From the NCBI GenBank assembly GCA_035655435.1, contig DASRUN010000006.1, positions 1-26,800 on the forward strand: DNA of 26,800 nt, read 5' to 3'. A program made the translations under genes and the position numbers. Every line of letters starts with the position of its first letter. The first letter of the stretch is position 1. Of this stretch, positions 21,068 through 26,800 are shown one piece after another. Below the pieces are notes generated by a model that was given only the letters and a program-made list of their open reading frames with translations, had not been told where the DNA came from and did not search any database. Source of the stretch: UBA493 sp035655435. GTDB lineage: Archaea; Iainarchaeota; Iainarchaeia; Iainarchaeales; Iainarchaeaceae.

Positions 21068-21886
21068 ATGAAATTCTTCCTTGACTCTGCAATCCTCAGC
21101 GAAATAGAAACCGTTTACAATGCCGGTGTTTGCGATGGAATTACAATGAATCCTTCGCTTGTGAAAAAAGCAGTTGATACCGCAAAGGAAAAAGGCGAAC
21201 AAATGAGCCTTGAGAAATACATCAAAAAAGCACTCACCATTGCAAAAGGAACTCCTGTTTCTTTAGAAGTAACAGAACTTGATGCAAAAGGAATGATTGC
21301 GCAGGGAAAAAAATTGTACAAAAAATTCAATCTTGTTGCAAAAAATGTTTACATTAAAATTCCTGTAAATACTTCTTTCCCAAATGAAAAAGGAAAAGAA
21401 TTTGATGGTTTGATTGCAATCAAGGAATTGCACAAATCAAAAATACCCGTAAACTGTACGCTTATTTTTACTCCAGAGCAAGCGCTTGCGGCCGCAAAAG
21501 CAGGTGCGAACTTTGTAAGCCCGTTTGCAGGGAGAATTGATGATCTTCTGCGAAAAGAAAAGGGAGATAAGTTTGATAAAACCAATTATTTTCCGGTAGA
21601 AGGAATTGAAAATAACGGAAAAATAATGAATGACAATGGAATTAGTTCAGGAGTTGATTTAGTTTCAGAATGCGTGCAAATATTCAAAAATTATAATATT
21701 AAATCAGAAGTATTGGCTGCTTCACTTAGAAACGCACGCCAAGTGAGAGAATGCGCTTTGGTCGGAGCGGACATTGCAACAATGCCTTTCAGTGTTTTCA
21801 AGGAATTGTTCTCACACAAATTAACACAAGAAGGAATGGTTTCATTTACAAATGATACTCCAAAAGAATTCAAAAAACTTGTTTAG
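21068..21886 (+). CDS. tal: Transaldolase
   Basis: Moves a three-carbon ketol unit between sugar phosphates in the pentose phosphate pathway. MKFFLDSAILSEIE, GITMNPSLV and NVYIKIPVN are signatures of the short (TalC/fructose-6-phosphate-aldolase-like) group; K97 forms the Schiff base. NCTLIFTPEQALAAAKAGANFVSPFAGRIDD and EVLAASLRN also match. At 272 residues it is longer than the usual 215-220 because of insertions around 40-60 and 100-115. The start is ATG 21068 behind GTGAT; the in-frame TTG just before it is not needed. It is the first gene of a cluster with gnd, pgl and zwf, with 8 nt to the next gene. Confidence 0.92.
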   Translation: MKFFLDSAILSEIETVYNAGVCDGITMNPSLVKKAVDTAKEKGEQMSLEKYIKKALTIAKGTPVSLEVTELDAKGMIAQGKKLYKKFNLVAKNVYIKIPVNTSFPNEKGKEFDGLIAIKELHKSKIPVNCTLIFTPEQALAAAKAGANFVSPFAGRIDDLLRKEKGDKFDKTNYFPVEGIENNGKIMNDNGISSGVDLVSECVQIFKNYNIKSEVLAASLRNARQVRECALVGADIATMPFSVFKELFSHKLTQEGMVSFTNDTPKEFKKLV

Positions 21887-21894
21887 GTGCTTAT

Positions 21895-22791
21895 TTGAAA
21901 ATTGGTTTTATCGGATTAGGTAGGATGGGAAGCAGGATGGCTGAAAGGCTTCTCAAAAAAAGGCATAAACTTGTTCTTTACGCACGCGACCAAAAATCAC
22001 TGAAACCATTTGAGAAAAAAGGGGCAGTAGCAACAAAATCATATGCTGAATTTGCGGAAAAGCTGGGAAACCACAAAATAATTTTCATAATGGTTCCACA
22101 AGGCAGAGCGGTTAATGATGTAATTAAAAAACTTTTTCCTTTCCTTTTTCGCGGCGACATCATAATTGATGGCGGAAACTCATTTTATAAAGATTCCATG
22201 AGCCGCGCGAAAAAGCTTGCAAAAAAAGGAGTTAGCTTTCTTGATGTTGGAATTTCAGGCGGTTTGGATGGGGCAAAAAAAGGAGCCTCTATAATGGTTG
22301 GCGGAAAAAAAAGCGCCTTCAAAAAAACTGAGAGATTATTCAAAGATTTAGCCGTGAAAAATGGTTATGCGTGGGTAGGGGAATCAGGAGCAGGACATTT
22401 TGTGAAAATGATCCATAATGGGATTGAGTACTCGCTTCTCCAATCCTACGCCGAGGGATATGCACTCCTTGAAAAAAGCAGGTTCAACATAGATTTACTG
22501 GAAGTCACAAGAGTTTATATGAATGGTTCAGTGATTAGAAGCTGGCTCATTAATCTGTTGGCCTTGGCACTTAAAAAGGATCCAAAGCTTAAAAGTCAAA
22601 CGGGAATTATAGGTGGCGGGACCACTGGAAAATGGGCTCTAAATGCGGCAAAAGAGTACAAATTCAAAATGCCAATGTTGAAATATGCTCTTATTGCTAG
22701 AAAGAGGTCTCATAAAAACCAAGATTTTTCCTCTAAAGTTGTCTCGGCTTTGAGGTTAGAATTTGGCGGACATTTGCCGCCGAAAAAATAG
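21895..22791 (+). CDS. gnd: 6-Phosphogluconate dehydrogenase, short (about 300-residue) form
   Basis: Oxidatively decarboxylates 6-phosphogluconate to ribulose 5-phosphate. The N-terminal dinucleotide site is GFIGLGRMG (4-12). DGGNSFYKDS (92-101), ISGGLDGAKKGASIMVGG and the catalytic HFVKMIHNGIEY (K171, N175) are all intact. SWLINLLALAL, GGTTGKWALNAA and a C-terminal FGGH complete the helical domain. At 298 residues it belongs to the short, often NAD-preferring group rather than the 470-residue enzyme. An Arg after strand 2 (YARDQK) could favour NADP. The start is TTG 21895 with AGGTG 5 nt upstream. It is second in the pentose phosphate operon. Confidence 0.95.
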   Translation: MKIGFIGLGRMGSRMAERLLKKRHKLVLYARDQKSLKPFEKKGAVATKSYAEFAEKLGNHKIIFIMVPQGRAVNDVIKKLFPFLFRGDIIIDGGNSFYKDSMSRAKKLAKKGVSFLDVGISGGLDGAKKGASIMVGGKKSAFKKTERLFKDLAVKNGYAWVGESGAGHFVKMIHNGIEYSLLQSYAEGYALLEKSRFNIDLLEVTRVYMNGSVIRSWLINLLALALKKDPKLKSQTGIIGGGTTGKWALNAAKEYKFKMPMLKYALIARKRSHKNQDFSSKVVSALRLEFGGHLPPKK

Positions 22792-22800
22792 CGTGATAAA

Positions 22801-23463
22801 ATGAACGTTAACCACTGCAAAAATTATGAGGAGATGAGCGAAAAAGCAGCTAAGATTGTTTTTGAACGCGCTTCCTCGGCGAAAAAGCAATTCTCAATTG
22901 CAATTTCAGGAGGGGATTCCATTAAAGGGCTTCTGAGAATTCTTGGGGAAAAGAAACCTAAATGGCCGCACGTAAATGTTTTCATGGTGGATGAAAGAGC
23001 GGTTTCTGTGAACAGCCCAGAAAGCAATTTCGAACAAGCACGGGAACTTTTCTTTTCAAAATCTCCCGAAATCCATGCTCATGCACTGGATTTGAAAAAA
23101 GGAGCAAAAGAATACAGCAATAGGTTTATGGAAATTACAAAGGGCAAGGTTGATTTGATTGTGTTAGGCGTTGGAGAAGATGGGCATATTGCCTCATTAT
23201 TCCCAAACAAACCATCTCTTGATTACAAAGAAGAAGGATATCTCGAAATCTCTGACTCGCCAAAGCCACCGAAAAAAAGATTTTCACTTTCAGTGAAAAC
23301 CATTCAAAATGCTCAAAGCTCAATAATCCTATTTGCATCAGAATCAAAAAAACCCGCATTTAAGAGGTTTATGGACGAAGAGGCAAGTTATCAAGATTGT
23401 CCCGCAAAGATAATAAGAGGAAACAAAAATGTTTCTGTATTCACGGTTTTTGGGGGCTCATAA
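22801..23463 (+). CDS. pgl: 6-Phosphogluconolactonase
   Basis: Hydrolyses 6-phosphogluconolactone. 220 residues of the bacterial DevB/NagB-like fold: SIAISGGDS (32-40) binds the phosphate, VFMVDERAV (60-68) and the signature LGVGEDGHIASLFPNKP follow, and a KRFSLSVKTI strand completes the site. The ATG at 22801 follows GCGTGATAAA, the same GTGAT type of ribosome site seen elsewhere. Nine nucleotides separate it from gnd, and its TAA overlaps the zwf ATG (TAATG), so it is tightly coupled within the operon. Its presence means that the lactone step does not rely on spontaneous hydrolysis. Confidence 0.95.
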   Translation: MNVNHCKNYEEMSEKAAKIVFERASSAKKQFSIAISGGDSIKGLLRILGEKKPKWPHVNVFMVDERAVSVNSPESNFEQARELFFSKSPEIHAHALDLKKGAKEYSNRFMEITKGKVDLIVLGVGEDGHIASLFPNKPSLDYKEEGYLEISDSPKPPKKRFSLSVKTIQNAQSSIILFASESKKPAFKRFMDEEASYQDCPAKIIRGNKNVSVFTVFGGS

Positions 23464-24875
23464 TGCAGGACAATTTTTCAATAGTAATACTTGGCGCCAC
23501 AGGAGATCTTGCAAAAAAAAAGCTTTTTCCTGCAATTTACAGGTTAATGCAAACAAGAAAAATTGGAAAAAAATTTTCTGTGATAGCAGCATCAAGAAGA
23601 AATTATGATAAAGAAGGTTTTTTGGGGTTTGTGAAACCGCACATAAAAAATCTCAATAAAAAAACCTGGAAAGATTTTGCAAAAAGAGTTTACTACGAAA
23701 GAATTGATTTTGATGAAGATGATGGATTCAGGCAACTAGGTTTTTTTCTTACGAGTTCGGAAAAGAAGCACAATACACACGGCAATACCTTGTTTTACCT
23801 TGCAACGCTTCCAAACCACTTTAAAAACATTGCACAAAAATTAAAAAAATACTGCATAAACAAAAATGGGTTCACGCGTGTTGTTTTTGAAAAGCCTTTT
23901 GGAAATGATGAGCAGAGCGCAAAGAAGCTCAATCACGAGGTTAGTAAAGTTTTTTCGGAGAAACAGATTTTTAGAGTAGATCATTATCTCGGAAAGGATC
24001 TTGTACAGAATATCTCAATAATAAGGGGCACAAACAGGCTTTTCACCCCGCTTTGGAACAGCGAAAATGTTGATCATGTACAGATAAACCTTATAGAGAA
24101 CTTTGGTGTGGAAAATAGGGGTAACTTTTATGATAATCAAGGCGCACTTAAGGACGTTGCTCAAAGTCATCTCCTCCAATTGCTATGCCTCATTGGAATG
24201 GAAATTCCGAGCAATCTTGATGCAAGCAGCATTAGGCAGGAAAAAGTCAAATTATTAAAAGCCGTAAGAAAAATAAGGAAGCAGGATGTTGTTTTGGGCC
24301 AATACAAGGGATATAGCAAGGAGTCCGGCGTGAAACAAAACTCAAAAACTGAAACTTTTTTTGCTGTAAAACTTTATGTGGAAAATAAAAGATGGAAAGG
24401 AACACCATTCTATCTAAGATCCGGAAAAAGTCTTGCCAAAACATTTGCATCGATTTATATTCAGTTCAAGGGTCTCAACAAAACTATTTTCAATGGCGAG
24501 AAGATAGAGCCAAATTATATAGTAATACAAATTCAGCCGGATGATGGAATGCTTGTAAAAATCAACGGAAAGTTGCCTGGGAAAAAAATGAAAATCACAC
24601 CCATGAAGCTAACTTTTTCCCACGAACGTTCTTTCAAACCCAATACCACAGAAGCGTATGAAACAATTGTATATGATGCCTTGGAAGGCGACCAGTCAGC
24701 CTTTATAAGATCAGATGAAATAATTCAGTCTTGGAAAATAATTGATTGGATAACTAAAAACAAACCCAAGGTTTTTGGATATACAAAAGGGAGTTTTGGC
24801 CCAAAGAAAGCTGACAAATTTCTTCTAAAGGACAAAAGGGAATGGTTTAACAAGATTGAAAATGTGGCTCAATAA
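23463..24875 (+). CDS. zwf: Glucose-6-phosphate 1-dehydrogenase, bacterial (Zwf) type
   Basis: Oxidises glucose 6-phosphate, making NAD(P)H. The 470 residues include ILGATGDLAKKKLFPAIY (nucleotide site, 9-26), VFEKPFG (141-147), the active-site RVDHYLGKDLVQN (171-183) and LFTPLWNSENVDHVQI. YNEDG-equivalent segments such as NRGNFYDNQGALKDVAQSHLLQLL and a C-terminal YETIVYDALEGD are normal. The start is ATG 23463, overlapping the pgl stop; a longer frame from 23397 is spurious. Archaea seldom carry this family: haloarchaea use an unrelated dehydrogenase. Acquisition from bacteria together with pgl and gnd is therefore likely. It ends 3 nt from the convergent aminopeptidase gene. Confidence 0.96.
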   Translation: MQDNFSIVILGATGDLAKKKLFPAIYRLMQTRKIGKKFSVIAASRRNYDKEGFLGFVKPHIKNLNKKTWKDFAKRVYYERIDFDEDDGFRQLGFFLTSSEKKHNTHGNTLFYLATLPNHFKNIAQKLKKYCINKNGFTRVVFEKPFGNDEQSAKKLNHEVSKVFSEKQIFRVDHYLGKDLVQNISIIRGTNRLFTPLWNSENVDHVQINLIENFGVENRGNFYDNQGALKDVAQSHLLQLLCLIGMEIPSNLDASSIRQEKVKLLKAVRKIRKQDVVLGQYKGYSKESGVKQNSKTETFFAVKLYVENKRWKGTPFYLRSGKSLAKTFASIYIQFKGLNKTIFNGEKIEPNYIVIQIQPDDGMLVKINGKLPGKKMKITPMKLTFSHERSFKPNTTEAYETIVYDALEGDQSAFIRSDEIIQSWKIIDWITKNKPKVFGYTKGSFGPKKADKFLLKDKREWFNKIENVAQ

Positions 24876-24877
24876 AC

Positions 24878-26272
24878 CTAAATTTTTTCCAAAAAATTAA
24901 TCGCCAATCTCAATCCGAAACCAGAACCGTCTTTTGGCATGTAATCTTTTGGTTCTTCAAGCATTGCGGTTCCGGCAACATCCAAATGAATGAAAGGTGT
25001 TTCTCCCACGAATTTTGTTAAAAACGCGCCCCCAAAAATTGTTCCATTGTACCTTGTTTTTCCGATGGACCGTAAATCGCCTCTATCCCCTTTAGTTTCA
25101 TCCAGATATTCCTCAAAAAGCGGCAATCTCCAAACCCTTTCATAAGCATCCATGCCAGAATCAAACATCAATGAAGCATATTTATCACTGTTGGAAATCA
25201 TTCCGGCGCAATGAGATCCAAAAGTTCCCATAACAGCACCGGTTAGTGTTGAGTATTCAACTATCAACTCCGGCTTGAAAGTTTTATTCCCGTAAGCAAG
25301 TGCGTCCCCCAAAACAAGCCTTCCTTCCGCATCGGTGTTCAGGTTTTCAACAGTTAATCCAGAATAGGATTTCAAAACATCGCCCGGTCTTTGCGAATTG
25401 GAATCAACAAGGTTTTCCGCGCACGCCATTAACACAACAATATTTTTTTTCATGTTAAGTTCTGAAGCAGTTTTTATTATTCCAAGAACTGTTGCCGCGC
25501 CGGCCATGTCCATGCGCATATCCTTCATTGATTCCCCGACCTTAATGTTAAGTCCTCCCGAATCAAAAGTAATTCCTTTTCCAACAAACATGATTTTTTT
25601 CGAGGATGCTTTGTCGCCATTGTATTCAAGTATAATCAATCTCGGCGGAACAACAGCCCCTTGGCCAACACCAAGCAACAGGTTCATGCCAAGCCTTTTC
25701 AAATCTTTTTTTTGGAGAACGCTGAACTTTAATTTTGCCTTTTGTGCAACTTTTCTAGAAAATTTTTCAAGTAATTCCGGAGTAACAACATTACTATTAT
25801 CGCTGACAAGATCCCTCACCAAAAAAACATTCGCGCAAACTGTAATGGTTTCATGGAGCCTTTTTGAAAAAACCTCAGCCTTTTTCGGAAAAGAAATGTG
25901 CTTCAATTCAAAGTTTTTTTCGTCTTTATTTTTGTATTTGTCAAAAGAATAATTTCCCAATAAAGCTCCTTCAAGCATTGCATTACAAATTTTTTCATCC
26001 GGAGTTCCAATCAAAAAATGAAGAACAGGAATCTGGAATGCTGCAGCGATTTTTGCCGCCTTGGCGCCTGCGCGCCTGTAATAATCAATTTTAACATCCT
26101 TTTTCAGGCCAAGACCTATTACAACAGTGCTTTTGTCCGCAATGTAAACTCCCTCAAGTTTTTTCCCCTTAAAATGTTTTGGCGCGCCGTGAAAAGGAAC
26201 CTTGTCATCTTCGAAAACAAGAGCCATTTCCAAAGAATCTTTTGGCCTTTCCCCGAAAATAAGTTTGCTCAT
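24878..26272 (-). CDS. pepA: Leucyl aminopeptidase, M17 family
   Basis: A cytosolic hexameric two-metal aminopeptidase that trims N-terminal residues from peptides. 464 residues: a divergent N-terminal domain (1-160), then the catalytic domain. FVGKGITFDSGGLNIK contributes K232, D237 and K244, MRMDMAGAATVLG contributes D255, and NTDAEGRLVLGDAL (312-325) contributes D314, E316 and R318. RYNGTIFGGAFLTKFV and a C-terminal GSGFGLRL follow the family. ATG 26272 is 27 nt from a CCTTTTTTAACC promoter element on the minus strand, consistent with a leaderless start. It is divergent from the partial gene at the window's end. Confidence 0.96.
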   Translation of the reverse strand: MSKLIFGERPKDSLEMALVFEDDKVPFHGAPKHFKGKKLEGVYIADKSTVVIGLGLKKDVKIDYYRRAGAKAAKIAAAFQIPVLHFLIGTPDEKICNAMLEGALLGNYSFDKYKNKDEKNFELKHISFPKKAEVFSKRLHETITVCANVFLVRDLVSDNSNVVTPELLEKFSRKVAQKAKLKFSVLQKKDLKRLGMNLLLGVGQGAVVPPRLIILEYNGDKASSKKIMFVGKGITFDSGGLNIKVGESMKDMRMDMAGAATVLGIIKTASELNMKKNIVVLMACAENLVDSNSQRPGDVLKSYSGLTVENLNTDAEGRLVLGDALAYGNKTFKPELIVEYSTLTGAVMGTFGSHCAGMISNSDKYASLMFDSGMDAYERVWRLPLFEEYLDETKGDRGDLRSIGKTRYNGTIFGGAFLTKFVGETPFIHLDVAGTAMLEEPKDYMPKDGSGFGLRLAINFLEKI

Positions 26273-26292
26273 ACTAAAATGGTTTGATGAAA

Positions 26293-26345
26293 CCTTTTTT
26301 AACCAAACGACACCAAAACCTCCAATAGTTAGCCTTTTTAATAAG
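26293..26345. promoter_or_regulatory. Divergent TATA boxes, pepA and end-of-window gene
   Basis: On the minus strand the complement of 26293-26304 is centred 27 nt from ATG 26272. On the plus strand CTTTTTAATAAG (26334-26345) is centred 26 nt before ATG 26365. Both genes are predicted leaderless. Confidence 0.5.
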
Positions 26346-26364
26346 AAAAAGCTTATTTTTCAAA

Positions 26365-26800
26365 ATGGCGAATGTTGATTTTAGCGGGGTCTTGGGCGGC
26401 AAAAAAACTCCGAAAGACACTGAAAAAAAACAGGAAAAACAAGATTTATCCGACAGAAAAGATCTTTCCGAGGAAGACACAGAACCTGTTCCAAGACAGG
26501 AAAAATCTCTTTCAAATGCAGAGCTTGAGAGCAAAATCAGAAAACTTGAGGAAGAGCTGAGAAAATTTTCGGAAAAACCAAAAGAAGAACGGGAAGAGCA
26601 GAGCGAAAATTTTGAGTTTAAAAAAATTACCGAACAGATAAAACAAAAAGTAAAAGAGGGCGCGGGAACAGGAAGCGGTTTTAACGAATCCGCAATTGCA
26701 CAGGCATTGAAAGAGCCAACGCAAAAAAAAGAAGCTGCTTTGTCAAAAACCGGAAAAAAAATTAATCCGATTGAAAGAGTTCAATCCGGAGTTTTTGGCT
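26365..26800 (+). CDS. Charged, coiled-coil-like N-terminal part of a protein (cut by window edge)
   Basis: The frame is open from ATG 26365 to the last base (145 codons). It starts MANVDFSGVLGGKKTPKDTE and is dominated by Lys, Glu, Gln and Ser, with a heptad-like stretch LESKIRKLEEELRKF suggesting a short coiled coil. Later it becomes less charged (GAGTGSGFNESAIAQALKEP, then NPIERVQSGVFG), as if a folded or membrane domain is about to begin. No family is recognisable from this part. The TATA element 26 nt upstream supports the start. Confidence 0.7.
   Translation, partial: MANVDFSGVLGGKKTPKDTEKKQEKQDLSDRKDLSEEDTEPVPRQEKSLSNAELESKIRKLEEELRKFSEKPKEEREEQSENFEFKKITEQIKQKVKEGAGTGSGFNESAIAQALKEPTQKKEAALSKTGKKINPIERVQSGVFG

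Noticed and set aside
23397..23462. 22-residue N-terminal extension of glucose-6-phosphate dehydrogenase
   Set aside because: It overlaps the conserved end of 6-phosphogluconolactonase, and the nucleotide-binding motif follows the TAATG start directly, as in the family.

Overview
The window is archaeal chromosome. Diagnostic genes are a Hef helicase-nuclease, the KEOPS subunit Cgi121, ribosomal protein S8e, transcription factor B, a probable histone, and an ScpB-type segregation protein. Base composition is AT-rich. Many genes have an archaeal TATA element centred about 24-30 nt before the start codon (leaderless). A minority have a GGAGGTGAT-like Shine-Dalgarno. Small size, compact packing and several bacterial-type metabolic genes would suit a DPANN-type lineage (for example Diapherotrites or Micrarchaeota), but that placement is inference. 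I see no tRNA, rRNA, CRISPR array, transposase or integrase.

Layout. 1-4240: information processing (partial histone, Hef, a coupled Cgi121/methyltransferase pair, S8e). 4269-7288: two tiny membrane proteins, TFB with a long leader and a palindromic terminator, a small basic protein, a second methyltransferase and a double-CxxC protein. 7367-9235: a tight four-gene cluster made of a 48-residue TRASH-like metal-binding miniprotein, a His-rich membrane-anchored protein, a CcdA-like thiol transporter and a stand-alone ATP-cone protein. 9328-11760: RNase HII with an Hsp20-like protein, then ScpB with a flavin reductase. 11849-16873: envelope and Fe-S genes, including an odd lipoprotein with an internal signal peptide, an Mrp-like ATPase without its usual CxxC, a DUF1858-IscA fusion, secreted proteins and a DUF63 membrane protein. 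16889-19616: endonuclease III, a methyltransferase, DUF2283, an HPPK-like protein and a metallopeptidase.

20380-24875: a Mn-type superoxide dismutase, then an apparent operon of transaldolase, 6-phosphogluconate dehydrogenase, 6-phosphogluconolactonase and bacterial-type glucose-6-phosphate dehydrogenase. Together these form a complete oxidative pentose phosphate branch, which is rare in archaea. The window closes with a leucyl aminopeptidase and the start of a charged protein that runs off the edge.

The most unusual structures are four. First, the TRASH/His-rich/CcdA/ATP-cone cluster. Second, a 28-bp near-identical copy of the endonuclease III gene start, with its own TATA box, flanking a methyltransferase + DUF2283 segment like a direct repeat around an insert. 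Third, the oxidative pentose phosphate operon. Fourth, the lipoprotein whose signal peptide begins at residue 92. Where promoter spacing or a Shine-Dalgarno decided a start codon, the reasoning is given in the entry.
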